64,000 nucleotides of DNA. It comes from Rhodospirillaceae bacterium (GTDB taxonomy: Bacteria; Pseudomonadota; Alphaproteobacteria; DSM-16000; Inquilinaceae). The position numbers and the translations under genes were made by a program. Shown here piece by piece: positions 1 to 8,161 of this stretch. Below the pieces are notes generated by a model. It was not told where the DNA came from. It saw only the letters and a list, made by a program, of their open reading frames with translations, and did no database searches. The first letter of the stretch is position 1. Each line of letters starts with the position of its first letter. The stretch is taken from assembly GCA_020638575.1 (NCBI GenBank), contig JACKIH010000003.1:1159501-1223500 (forward strand). The letters are read 5' to 3'.

Positions 1-127
1 CTCTCTGGGCACACCCGCGACAGCGACCCTGCTTGCAGCGTTGCGTCCCGCGCAAGGCATCGGTCGCCGTTTCGCATCTGATGCCGGCACGCCCAAGTCA
101 AGGGGCCGACAACGAGGAGACGACGTC

Positions 128-712
128 ATGACCCGCATCGCATCTGCATTGGCCGCCGCTGCCCTACTGCTGCCCGCCGCGGCCGCGGCCGAGCCCTTCA
201 CCATCGACAACAGCCATACCTATATTGGTTTCACAGTAAATCATTTGGGTATGTCGACCATTTCCGGCGAGTTCAGCGAGGTCGAAGGCACCTTCGATCT
301 CGACCTGGAGCACCCGGAAAGCAGCCACATCGATATCACCATCGACATCGCCAGCCTGCACACCGGCTTCGAAGGGCGCGACACCCACTTCCTGTCCGCC
401 GATTTCTTCGACGTGGCAACCTACCCCACCGCCACCTTCACCAGCACCGCGGTGGCAGTGACGGGCGAGGACACCGCGGAGGTGACCGGCGACCTGACGC
501 TGAAGGGCGAGACCCGGCCGGTGGTCCTGGAGGTCACCCTGAACGGCCTGCGCGACGATCACCCGATGATCGACGGCACCCAGGCCTATGCCGGCTTCAC
601 CGCCACCACCACGCTCGCCCGCAGCGATTGGGGCCTCGGCCTCTATGCCCCGGCGGTGGCCGACGAGGTGGACGTGCGCATCGAGATGGAAGCGCTCGGC
701 CCAACCCGCTAA
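128..712 (+). CDS. YceI family periplasmic protein (first copy)
   Basis: Exported YceI-like lipocalin-fold protein of 194 aa. YceI proteins bind long isoprenoid or amphiphilic ligands in the periplasm; the ligand here is unknown. The ATG at 128 is chosen because GAGGAG lies about 8 nt upstream and the protein then opens with a signal peptide (MTRIAS, an Ala/Leu core, then AAAEPF). The mature start, with a YIGFTVNHLG segment, and the later LTLKGETRPVVLEVT strand are typical of the family. It is followed by a cytochrome b561 gene and a second YceI gene, a pairing seen in other proteobacteria. An in-frame start at 41 would hide the signal peptide and is less likely. The 127 bases before the gene show nothing else I can identify. 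Confidence 0.88.
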   Translation: MTRIASALAAAALLLPAAAAAEPFTIDNSHTYIGFTVNHLGMSTISGEFSEVEGTFDLDLEHPESSHIDITIDIASLHTGFEGRDTHFLSADFFDVATYPTATFTSTAVAVTGEDTAEVTGDLTLKGETRPVVLEVTLNGLRDDHPMIDGTQAYAGFTATTTLARSDWGLGLYAPAVADEVDVRIEMEALGPTR

Positions 713-802
713 ACAGCGGCTGTGGGCGACGGCCCCGCGGCGACGGACGGTGGCATCCGCCGTCGCCGGCGGACCGGCGCGACCGGGCAAAGGAGAACCT
801 CC

Positions 803-1381
803 ATGCAGTGGCGCAATTCGGCGGAGAAGTACGGTGCGGTGGCCAAGGCCCTGCACTGGCTGATCGCCCTGGTAATCTTCGCCATGATCGGTCTCGGCCT
901 CTATATGGGCGAACTGCCGCGGGGCCCGCAGCAGTACGAGATCATCCAGCTCCACAAGTCCACCGGGCTGCTGCTGCTGGCCCTGGTGGCGCTGCGCATC
1001 CTGTGGCGCCTCGCCAACCCGGCGCCGCCGCTGCCGCTGACCACCAAGGGCTATGAGCGGTTCCTCGCCCACCTCGTGCATTTCCTGCTCTATGTCGCGA
1101 TGATCGTGTTCCCGATGAGCGGCTGGATCATGATCTCCGCCTCGGACTTCCCCACCGGCGAGGTCTACGGTCTGTTCACCATCCCCGACCTCATCGGGAC
1201 GGACCGGGAGATCGGCAACATCGCCGGCGAGGTGCACGAGACCATGCTGTGGGTGATCGTGGGGCTGCTGGCGCTGCACATCCTGGGCGCGCTCAAGCAC
1301 CACTTCATCTCCAAGGACGACGTGCTGCGGCGCATGTCGCCGGGCGCCAAGCTGCGCAGCGCCTGGTCCCAGGGCCGCTAA
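803..1381 (+). CDS. Cytochrome b561 family membrane protein
   Basis: Four-helix b-type cytochrome of 192 aa, expected to shuttle electrons between quinol and periplasmic partners. Candidate haem-ligand histidines are visible at H18 (KALHWL), H51 (QLHKSTG), H90/H93 and in the last helix (LLALHILGALKHH). The start is the ATG at 803, preceded by AAAGGAG; an upstream in-frame ATG at 722 would add a non-membrane Gly/Arg-rich leader. It lies between two YceI genes on the same strand with gaps of 90 and 107 nt, so the three are probably co-transcribed and functionally linked. The family is clear; the physiological electron partner is not. Confidence 0.9.
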   Translation: MQWRNSAEKYGAVAKALHWLIALVIFAMIGLGLYMGELPRGPQQYEIIQLHKSTGLLLLALVALRILWRLANPAPPLPLTTKGYERFLAHLVHFLLYVAMIVFPMSGWIMISASDFPTGEVYGLFTIPDLIGTDREIGNIAGEVHETMLWVIVGLLALHILGALKHHFISKDDVLRRMSPGAKLRSAWSQGR

Positions 1382-1488
1382 GACACCGGGACCTTTCGCC
1401 CGGCGTGCGCCCTGCCCTGGCGGGGCCGCAATGCCGGGCGAGATAGGGCCAGTCCATCCCCTGATCAGGCCGATCGAGAGGAGCATTC

Positions 1489-2073
1489 ATGCTGCGTCTT
1501 TCCGCCCCCGCCACCGCCCTGGCCGCCACCCTGGCCGCCGCCCTGGCCCTTGCCGCCGGGCCGGCCGCCGCCACCGACTGGAGCGTCGACGGTGACACCA
1601 GTACACTCGGTTTCATCGGCACCCAGGCGGGCAGCGAGTTCACCGGCCGCTTTGCGGACTTCACCGCCGACATCTCCTTCGACCCCGCCGACCTGGAGGC
1701 CGTCGAGGTGCGCGTGGTGATCGCCGTCGCCAGCTTCGACAGCGGCAGCGAGGATCGCGACGAAACCGCCATGGACTCCGACTGGTTCGACGCGGAGACC
1801 TATCCCGAAGCGGTGTTCGAGGTGACGCGCGTGGAAGCCACCGGCGAAGGCACCTACGAAGCTGCCGCCACGCTCACCATCAAGGACCAGACCCGGGACG
1901 TGGTGCTGCCCTTCACACTGGACATCGACGGCGACACGGCCCGCATGTCGGGCGAACTGACGGTGGACCGGCGCGACTACACGCTGGGCACCGGCGACTG
2001 GGCGACCGGCGAGCTGGTGGGCACCGACGTCACCATCACCATCGATCTCTCCGCCGTGCGCGTGCTGGAGTAG
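1489..2073 (+). CDS. YceI family periplasmic protein (second copy)
   Basis: Second YceI-like protein, also 194 aa, with an N-terminal signal peptide (MLRLSAPATALAATLAAALA, then the AAATDWSVD cleavage region). It has the family pattern STLGFIGTQAGSEFTGRF and LTIKDQTRDVVLPFTLD. It is clearly diverged from the first copy at 128-712, so this is an old duplication or separate recruitment rather than a recent repeat. The ATG at 1489 is preceded by GAGAGGAG. It ends 45 bp before the 3' end of priA, which runs in the opposite direction. Confidence 0.87.
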   Translation: MLRLSAPATALAATLAAALALAAGPAAATDWSVDGDTSTLGFIGTQAGSEFTGRFADFTADISFDPADLEAVEVRVVIAVASFDSGSEDRDETAMDSDWFDAETYPEAVFEVTRVEATGEGTYEAAATLTIKDQTRDVVLPFTLDIDGDTARMSGELTVDRRDYTLGTGDWATGELVGTDVTITIDLSAVRVLE

Positions 2074-2118
2074 CCGGACGCGCCGGTCGCGCCGCCGCCC
2101 CCCCTGCCGCCCCCCTGC

Positions 2119-4386
2119 CTACATGAAGGAATAGGGGTCGATGTCCACGGTGACGCGGACCGACCCCGGCAGGCGCACCCGGCCCAGCCAGTCCTTCAAG
2201 ATCGGCTGCAACCGCACCTCGCGCCGTGCTTTGGCCAGCAAGCGGCGGCGGTGGCGGCGTTGCAGCACCGCCAAGGGCGGATCCGCCGGGCCCAGGATTT
2301 CCAGGCCCGGCGCCCGCGGCGCGGCCCGGGCCAGCGCCTGGGCGGCATCGTCGGCCGCCGCTGCCGTGGGGGCTGACACCACGATGGCCGCCAGCCGGCC
2401 GAAGGGCGGCAGGTGGCGGGCCGCCCGCTCCGCCGCCTCCACCTCCAAGAAAGCGTCGCGGTCGCCCGACAGCAGGGCGGCCAGCACCGGCTGATCGGGA
2501 TCGTAGGTCTGCAGCCGCACCCGGCCCGGCCGGTCGGCCCGCCCGGCGCGCCCCGCCACCTGCGACAGGAGCTGATAGGTGCGCTCCGCCGCCCGCGGAT
2601 CGCCACCGGCCAGCCCGAGATCGGCATCCACCACCCCCACCAGCGTCAATCCCGGGAAGTGGTGGCCCTTGGCGATGAGCTGGGTGCCGATCACCACGTC
2701 CACCTCGCCGTCGCGGATGCGGCGCATCTTGTCGGCCAGGTCGGCGGTGCCGCGCAGGTGGTCGCTGGTCAGCAGCAGCGTGCGCGCCTCCGGCAGCACC
2801 GCCGCCACCTCCTCGGCGATGCGCTCCACGCCGGGCCCGATGGGGGTGAGCGAGTCGACCGCCCCGCACTCCGGGCAGGCCGGCGGCACGGACCTCGTGT
2901 AGCCGCAATGGTGGCACACCAGCCGCCGGCCCAGGCGGTGGTCCACCAGCCAGGCCTCGCAATTGGGGCAGCGCAGGCGGTGGCCGCAGCTTCGGCACAG
3001 CGTCAGCGGGGCGTAGCCGCGGCGATTGAGGAACAGCAGCACCTGCTCGCCGCGCGCCAGGGTTGCGGCGGCTTCGGCCAGCAGCGGCGGTGACAGGAAG
3101 TTGCCGCGCTCCGGCGGATCGGCACGCAGGTCGATGGCCGCCACCTCCGGCAGCACGGCGCCGCCGAAGCGGCGCGGCAGCACCACCTGGCCGTAGCGCC
3201 CGCGCTCCACGTTCACCAGCGTTTCCAGCGATGGCGTGGCGGAGCACAGCACGGCCGGGATCTCCCCCAGAAAGGCGCGCGTCACCGCCATGTCACGGGC
3301 GTGGTAGTGCACCCCGTCCTCCTGCTTGAAGGCGGGTTCGTGCTCCTCGTCCACCACGATCAGGCCGAGATCGGGATAGGGCAGCATCAGGGCCGAACGT
3401 GCGCCCACCACCACCTTGGCCGTCCCCTCCGCGGCGGCCCGCCAGGCGCGGCGGCGGGCCAGCGGCGTCAGGCGGGAATGCCATTGCGTGGGTGCGGCGC
3501 CGAAGCGCGCCTCGAAGCGCTCCAGCCATTGCGCCGTCAGGGCAATTTCCGGCAGCAGCACCAGCACCTGGCGGCCGCCTGCGAGGGCCGTGGCGATGGC
3601 CTCGAAATAGACCTCCGTCTTGCCCGACCCGGTGACGCCGTCGATGAGGGTGACGGAATAGCCGCCCGCCGCCACGGTGTCGCACAGCCTCGACGCCGCC
3701 GCCGCCTGGTCGGCCGACAGGTCGGCCGGCGCATGGCCCGGCCGGTAGCGGGGCGGTACCGCCGCCCTGGGCCGCCAGTGGGTGGCCAGCACCCCCGCCT
3801 CGATAAGACCGCGAATCACCGGCACGCCACAGCCCACCTGGCGGGCCAGCTCCGCCGCCGGCATCGCCGGCAGCTCGCGCGCCTGTTCGACGACGCGGCG
3901 GCGCGGCGCCGTCCACTTGAAGGGAGGGGCAGGCTCGGCCGGCAAGTCCGCTGCCAGGGCGACCACCGCTTCCGGCTCCTCGGCCACCAGGGCCGCGGGG
4001 CACGACAGGGCCATCTGCAGCACCTGGCCGGGCGGCGCCAGGGTATAGCCCGCCATCCAGTCGACGAAGCGGCGTGTCGTGTCCGGCAGCGCCGGCACCT
4101 CGAACACCCGCTCGATGGCCTTCAGGCGGGCCGCCGGCACCGCCGCATCGCCGGGTTCGGCCGGTCCCCACACCGCCCCCACCACCCGGCGGCTGCCCAG
4201 CGGCACCTCCACCACCGCCCCGATCTGGAGGTCCGGCGGCCCCGCATAGTCGAGCGGCCCGGCCAGCGGAACCGGCAGCAACACTCGCCACACGGCGGGG
4301 TCGCCGGGTGCTTTCACCGCCTGCTTGTGATCGGCGCCGTCAGTGTCCGGTGCGGCGTCGGTATCGGTTGTCTTGGCCTCGCCCAT
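2119..4386 (-). CDS. priA: Primosomal protein N' (replication restart helicase PriA)
   Basis: PriA, 755 aa, the 3'-to-5' DNA helicase that recognises stalled forks and reloads the replisome. The N-terminal fork-binding domain begins at VWRVLLPVPLAGPLDY. The helicase core shows Walker A (GVTGSGKTEVYFEA), a DEEH box and QVAGRAGR. The inserted zinc-binding module is intact, with paired cysteines CRSCGHRLRCPNC, CHHCG and CPECG. The start at 4386 (MGEAKTTDTD) gives the usual family length; longer readings run antisense through fsa. It is divergent from fsa, with 49 bp between the two start codons, so the promoters must overlap or lie inside the genes. Confidence 0.96.
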   Translation of the reverse strand: MGEAKTTDTDAAPDTDGADHKQAVKAPGDPAVWRVLLPVPLAGPLDYAGPPDLQIGAVVEVPLGSRRVVGAVWGPAEPGDAAVPAARLKAIERVFEVPALPDTTRRFVDWMAGYTLAPPGQVLQMALSCPAALVAEEPEAVVALAADLPAEPAPPFKWTAPRRRVVEQARELPAMPAAELARQVGCGVPVIRGLIEAGVLATHWRPRAAVPPRYRPGHAPADLSADQAAAASRLCDTVAAGGYSVTLIDGVTGSGKTEVYFEAIATALAGGRQVLVLLPEIALTAQWLERFEARFGAAPTQWHSRLTPLARRRAWRAAAEGTAKVVVGARSALMLPYPDLGLIVVDEEHEPAFKQEDGVHYHARDMAVTRAFLGEIPAVLCSATPSLETLVNVERGRYGQVVLPRRFGGAVLPEVAAIDLRADPPERGNFLSPPLLAEAAATLARGEQVLLFLNRRGYAPLTLCRSCGHRLRCPNCEAWLVDHRLGRRLVCHHCGYTRSVPPACPECGAVDSLTPIGPGVERIAEEVAAVLPEARTLLLTSDHLRGTADLADKMRRIRDGEVDVVIGTQLIAKGHHFPGLTLVGVVDADLGLAGGDPRAAERTYQLLSQVAGRAGRADRPGRVRLQTYDPDQPVLAALLSGDRDAFLEVEAAERAARHLPPFGRLAAIVVSAPTAAAADDAAQALARAAPRAPGLEILGPADPPLAVLQRRHRRRLLAKARREVRLQPILKDWLGRVRLPGSVRVTVDIDPYSFM

Positions 4387-4435
4387 GATGGTAGGCACAT
4401 TCGCATCCGCCACCGGCACAGTGAAGACAGCCGCC

Positions 4436-5134
4436 ATGAAGTTCTTCGTCGACACCGCGGACCTCGACCAGATCCGCGAATTGGCCGAGACGGGATTGGT
4501 GGACGGCGTCACCACCAACCCATCGCTGGTGGCCAAGGCGGGCGGTTCCTTCCTCGACCTGATCGCCGAGATCTGCCGTATGGTGCACGGCCCGGTGAGC
4601 GCGGAAGTGACCGCCACCGACCACGCGACCATGCTGGCCGAAGGGCGCAAACTGGCGAAGATCGCCCCCAACGTGGCGGTGAAGGTGCCGCTGACGCCGG
4701 ACGGGCTGAAGACCTGCAAGACGCTGACCAACGAAGGCGTGATGGTCAACGTCACCCTGTGCTTCTCCGCCGGCCAGGCGCTGCTGGCCGCGAAGGCCGG
4801 TGCCACCTTCATTTCGCCCTTCGTCGGCCGGCTGGACGATGTCGGCTCCTTCGGGATGGCGCTGATCGCCGACATCCTGGAGATCTACAACCACTACCCG
4901 ATGATCGCGACGGAGGTGCTGGTCGCCTCGGTGCGCGGCCCCCAGCAGGTGATCGAAGCGGCCAAGCTGGGCGCCCACATCGCCACCATGCCGCCCTCGG
5001 TGGTCCACCAGCTCTACCGTCACCCGCTCACCGAGAAGGGGCTTGAGACCTTCCTGGCGGACTGGGAGAAGACCGGTCAGCGCATCCTCGACTCCGGCGA
5101 GGCGGCGGCCCTCGCTGCGGGCAAGAACGGGTGA
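4436..5134 (+). CDS. fsa: Fructose-6-phosphate aldolase / transaldolase-like protein (TalC/MipB type)
   Basis: Small transaldolase-family (βα)8 aldolase of 232 aa. It begins MKFFVDTADLDQIREL and has the GLVDGVTTNPSLVAKAG block. The Schiff-base lysine is K83 in VAVKVPLTPDGLK. It could be a true fructose-6-phosphate aldolase or a short transaldolase; sequence alone does not decide. It is about 12-15 aa longer than the usual 217-220 aa because of an Ala/Gly-rich tail. The ATG at 4436 matches the family N-terminus. The stop codon overlaps the GTG start of the next gene (GTGA), which implies translational coupling. Confidence 0.9.
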   Translation: MKFFVDTADLDQIRELAETGLVDGVTTNPSLVAKAGGSFLDLIAEICRMVHGPVSAEVTATDHATMLAEGRKLAKIAPNVAVKVPLTPDGLKTCKTLTNEGVMVNVTLCFSAGQALLAAKAGATFISPFVGRLDDVGSFGMALIADILEIYNHYPMIATEVLVASVRGPQQVIEAAKLGAHIATMPPSVVHQLYRHPLTEKGLETFLADWEKTGQRILDSGEAAALAAGKNG

Positions 5135-5862
5135 GCCGCGACATGCCGGGCGGCGACACCTCTTCGAAATCGGACAGCGCCGCAGCCGGCCTCGGCGATG
5201 CGGAGGTGTTGGACTACCTGACGCGGCACCCCGACTTCTTCGCGCGCAACGCCGACCGGCTGAACCGCATCCTCGACGACGGCGGCTTCGAGGGCCAGCG
5301 GGTGGTCGACCTGCGCGGCTTCATGGTGCGGCGCCTGCGCGGCGAACTGGAGCGCGTCGCCGATGAGCAGACAGCCCTGGTCAGTGCGGCGCGCGCCAAC
5401 CAGAGCACCATGAGCCGCATCCATACCGCCGTGCAGTGCATCCTCGATGCCCCCAGCTTCGAAGCGCTGATCGAGACGGTGACCACCGACATGGCGGTGC
5501 TGCTCGACCTCGACGTCGTCGCCCTTGTGGTGGAGAGCGACGGGCGCACCTCGCCGCCGGCCATGGCCGCGGGCGTGTCGCTGGTGGATGCCGGCTTCGT
5601 CGGCCGATGCCTGGGGTCCGCGGACGTGGTGCTGACCAGCCATATCGAAGGCGACCCCGCGATCTACGGCCCCGGTGCCAGCCTGGTGCGCAGCCAGGTG
5701 CTGCTGGGGCTGACCGTGTCGCCGGAAGCGCCGCGGTGCATGCTGGCCCTGGCGAGCCGCGATCCCGCCATGTTCGAGGACGGCATGCCGACCGACCTGA
5801 TCGGCTTCCTCGCCCGTGTCCTGGAGCGCTCGATCCGCCGCTGGCTCGACCTTCCCCAGTAG
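5131..5862 (+). CDS. DUF484 family protein (GAF-like)
   Basis: DUF484 protein of 243 aa, a soluble GAF-related family of unknown function commonly encoded beside xerC in proteobacteria. It has the typical start VLDYLTRHPDFFARNADRLNR, a helical linker (VVDLRGFMVRRLRGELERV) and a GAF-like C-terminal half. The GTG at 5131 overlaps the fsa stop (GTGA); an ATG at 5143 is an alternative. The expected neighbour xerC does not follow. Instead there are 258 bp (5863-6120) with no convincing gene, then ihfB, so the usual cluster is broken here. Confidence 0.85.
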   Translation: MSRDMPGGDTSSKSDSAAAGLGDAEVLDYLTRHPDFFARNADRLNRILDDGGFEGQRVVDLRGFMVRRLRGELERVADEQTALVSAARANQSTMSRIHTAVQCILDAPSFEALIETVTTDMAVLLDLDVVALVVESDGRTSPPAMAAGVSLVDAGFVGRCLGSADVVLTSHIEGDPAIYGPGASLVRSQVLLGLTVSPEAPRCMLALASRDPAMFEDGMPTDLIGFLARVLERSIRRWLDLPQ

Positions 5863-6120
5863 CCCGCTACCCCGCGATCGGCCGCAGCCGTACGTTGCCG
5901 GCGCATCGCGCGGGCGACCTGTGCGGTAATCGTCCGGTGTCTTTCGACCATAGGTGGCAGCGCGGACCTTCCTGGATCGAGCAAGAAAACCGGTGATTCA
6001 GAACCACTTAGCTTGCCAACGCGAAATGGGTTTGGCACGATTGCCGCTATGGAGTCCGGCCTCGCGGGCTCCGGGCGGTGATGTGTCCAGATCCTTGGCG
6101 GCAGCATAGGGCGTCCTGCG

Positions 6121-6402
6121 ATGACCAAGTCCGACCTGATCGCGCGATTGGCGGAGATCAACCCGCACCTGTCGCGCCAGGATGTGGAACGCATCGTCAC
6201 CACCATCTTCGATGAAATCAGCGACGCGCTCGCCCAAGGCAACCGGGTGGAGCTGCGCGGCTTCGGCGCCTTCTCCGTAAAACGGCGGGACGCCCGGGTG
6301 GGCCGCAACCCGCGCACCGGTGAAGCCGTGCACGTGGCCGAAAAGCTTGTCCCCTTCTTCAAGACGGGCAAGCAGTTGCGCGAGCGGCTGAACACCGACT
6401 AG
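6121..6402 (+). CDS. ihfB: Integration host factor subunit beta
   Basis: IHF-beta, 93 aa, a DNA-bending HU-family protein. It has the classic start MTKSDLIARLAEINPHLSR, the family motif GNRVELRGFGAFSVKRR, and the β-arm GRNPRTGEAVHV that intercalates in the minor groove. The first half of the 258-bp upstream gap has no recognisable feature. The stop codon TAG (6400-6402) is unusual in origin: its TA and G coincide with the flanking TA and first base of a short palindromic element that starts exactly there. lapA follows on the same strand after two palindromes, matching the usual alphaproteobacterial order. Confidence 0.96.
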   Translation: MTKSDLIARLAEINPHLSRQDVERIVTTIFDEISDALAQGNRVELRGFGAFSVKRRDARVGRNPRTGEAVHVAEKLVPFFKTGKQLRERLNTD

Positions 6403-6472
6403 TGTGGTGGATCAGAAGTTCGCCCGATCAAGACGCCAGCCTGGAAACCAACTTCTGATCCCGAAACCACAC
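6402..6472. repeat. 71-bp palindromic element at the ihfB stop codon, flanked by CTAG
   Basis: Long imperfect inverted repeat. The left arm GTGTGGT + GGATCAGAAGTT (from 6402) pairs with a right arm ending at 6472, which carries four extra bases (CGAA on the plus strand). About 28 nt of loop lie between. Both ends are bordered by TA within CTAG (6399-6402 and 6472-6475), which fits insertion at TA by a miniature IS630/mariner-like element. That family assignment is inference; no transposase is present. As RNA the structure could also act as a terminator or stabiliser after ihfB. Confidence 0.7.
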
Positions 6473-6491
6473 TAGACTCATAGAATTGCTC

Positions 6492-6561
6492 GTGTCCCAT
6501 TGATTCCGAAGTTCGCTTGGGACCTGGGTTTGAGATCTTGCGAACTTCGGAATCGGGACAC
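6492..6561. repeat. Second palindromic element between ihfB and lapA
   Basis: Arms GTGTCCC + GATTCCGAAGTTCGC on the left (with three extra bases, ATT) and the reverse complement on the right enclose a short loop. The arms resemble those of the preceding palindrome (GTGT...GAT..-GAAGTT), so the two are probably related mini-elements. Unlike its neighbour it is not flanked by TA; TC occurs on both sides instead. Together the two palindromes fill most of the 216 bp between ihfB and lapA. Confidence 0.65.
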
Positions 6562-6618
6562 TCGCGGCATCCGTTCCGGCCCGCCGCGGCGGGCATCGCC
6601 CAAGCCTCCGGAGGGACC

Positions 6619-7017
6619 ATGCGGATCCTGTCCTACCTCATCACCATCCCTTTGGCCGTGGCCCTGGTGCTGTTCGCCATCTCCAACCAGGACATGGTGG
6701 TGGTGGAGCTGTGGCCGCTGCCCTTCGCCAGCCGGCCGCTGCCGCTCTACACGATCGTGCTGGTGCCGGCGGCGATCGCATTCTTCCTGGGTGGGCTGAT
6801 CGTCTGGATGGGCGGCGGCCACACCCGCCGGGTCGCCCGCCAGCGCAAGCGCGCCATCGCCAACCTGCGGGCCGAGCTGGAGCGGCTGCAGGCCAGCAAA
6901 AGCCGGGTCGACCAGGCAATGGCGCGGGTCACCGAAGCGCGCCGCATCGAAGCCGCCACCGATGGGGCGCGGGACGCCGCCCGGCGCGAACTGCCGAGCC
7001 CCGACCGCGCGGCGTGA
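6619..7017 (+). CDS. lapA: LapA family inner-membrane protein (DUF1049)
   Basis: Small membrane protein of 132 aa. Two hydrophobic segments are visible, at about residues 4-21 (LSYLITIPLAVALVLFAISN) and 40-62 (LYTIVLVPAAIAFFLGGLIVWM). A charged, probably coiled-coil cytoplasmic tail follows (RKRAIANLRAELERLQASKS). In E. coli LapA works with LapB in controlling LpxC and LPS synthesis; no lapB is visible here. The ATG at 6619 has GGAGGG just upstream. Its position after ihfB and before pyrF/trpF is conserved in alphaproteobacteria. Confidence 0.85.
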   Translation: MRILSYLITIPLAVALVLFAISNQDMVVVELWPLPFASRPLPLYTIVLVPAAIAFFLGGLIVWMGGGHTRRVARQRKRAIANLRAELERLQASKSRVDQAMARVTEARRIEAATDGARDAARRELPSPDRAA

Positions 7018-7073
7018 GAGGTGGAGTGTTGGATCGTGCCGCGGTTCCGGCCGGCGGCGGAGCGGGCTGAACC

Positions 7074-8009
7074 ATGCGGGTGATCGGTGCTGCCGAGGTC
7101 GACGTCGCACTCGACTACAAGCCGCTGGTGGAACGCCTGCGCCAGGCCTTCCGCAGCGACATCGCAGTCCCGCTGCGCCAGCACTATGCCATCCCCACCT
7201 TCGGTGAGGCCGACGCCACGCTGCTGGTGATGCCGGCCTGGCAGGTGGGCCGGCACATCGGCATCAAGATCGTCACGGTGTTTCCCGACAATGCCGCCAA
7301 GAGCCTGCCCTCGATCATGGGGGCGTACCTGCTGTCCGACGGCAAGACGGGGGCGCCGCTGGCGTTGATCGACGGCCCCTCGCTCACCGTGCGGCGCACC
7401 GCGTGCGCCTCCGCCCTGGCGGCCAACTACCTGGCGCGCCAGGACGCCGAGCGCCTGTTGATGGTGGGCACCGGGGCGCTGGCGCCGCATCTGATCCTCG
7501 CCCACGCCAGCGTGCGGCCGCTGCGCAACGTGCTGATCTGGGGGCGCAACTACGACAAGGCGCGGCGCCTGGCCGCCCGGCTCGACCGCGGCCGCCTGCG
7601 CGTCGCCGCCACCGACGACCTGGAAGGTGCCGCCCGCGGCGCCCACGTGATCTCCTGCGCCACCATGTCCAGCGAGCCGCTGATCCTGGGCGAGTGGCTG
7701 CAGCCCGGCACCCACCTGGACCTGGTGGGTGCCTACAAGCCGACCATGCGCGAATGCGACGACGCGGCGGTGTTGCGCGCCCGCCTGTTCGTCGACACCC
7801 GCGAAGGTGCCCTCACTGAAGGCGGCGATCTCGCCCAGCCGCTGGCCGCCGGCCTGATCACCGCCGACGACATCGCCGGCGACCTGTTCGACCTGACCCG
7901 CGGCGACCGGGCGGGCCGGCGCTACTACGACCAGATCACGCTGTTCAAGTCGGTCGGCACCGCCATCGAAGACCTCGCCGCCGCCCAGTTGACCGTGCAG
8001 CAGGCGTAA
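7074..8009 (+). CDS. Ornithine cyclodeaminase / mu-crystallin family protein
   Basis: 311-aa NAD(P)-dependent protein of the ornithine cyclodeaminase/mu-crystallin family. The substrate-binding half has the KIVTVFPDNAAK and LIDGPSLTVRRTACASALA blocks. The Rossmann segment is MVGTGALAPHLILAH, followed by a WGRNYDKARRLA nucleotide-binding turn, then CATMSSEPLI and HLDLVGAYKPTMREC. Members include ornithine cyclodeaminase, alanine dehydrogenase, ketimine reductase and delta1-pyrroline-2-carboxylate reductase, so the exact reaction is open. It sits between lapA and pyrF on the same strand, apparently as an extra gene in an otherwise conserved block. Confidence 0.85.
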   Translation: MRVIGAAEVDVALDYKPLVERLRQAFRSDIAVPLRQHYAIPTFGEADATLLVMPAWQVGRHIGIKIVTVFPDNAAKSLPSIMGAYLLSDGKTGAPLALIDGPSLTVRRTACASALAANYLARQDAERLLMVGTGALAPHLILAHASVRPLRNVLIWGRNYDKARRLAARLDRGRLRVAATDDLEGAARGAHVISCATMSSEPLILGEWLQPGTHLDLVGAYKPTMRECDDAAVLRARLFVDTREGALTEGGDLAQPLAAGLITADDIAGDLFDLTRGDRAGRRYYDQITLFKSVGTAIEDLAAAQLTVQQA

Positions 8010-8105
8010 GGCCGGTCCCACCGCAGAAGTGCGATCCGCCGTCCCCTGCGGCAGCTATGTGGAGCGTTCGCATCTGCGGACACCTCCGGTGGACTCGCGA
8101 TAGGG

Positions 8106-8134
8106 TTGACCCGTCGTCCTCCACGCCACATGCT
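8106..8134 (+). promoter_or_regulatory. Candidate promoter upstream of pyrF
   Basis: TTGACC at 8106 is followed 17 nt later by CATGCT, ending about 28 nt before the pyrF start. The -35 is good and the -10 weak. A very similar arrangement beginning TTGACCCGTC occurs before accD, which is the main reason for listing it. Confidence 0.35.
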
Positions 8135-8161
8135 GCACCGCACAATCACGCGGAGCCGGCC

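Noticed and set aside
6027..6050. σ54-type promoter (TTGGCACG) before ihfB
   Set aside because: TTGGCACG is present, but the required TTGC is not at the correct distance; chance match.
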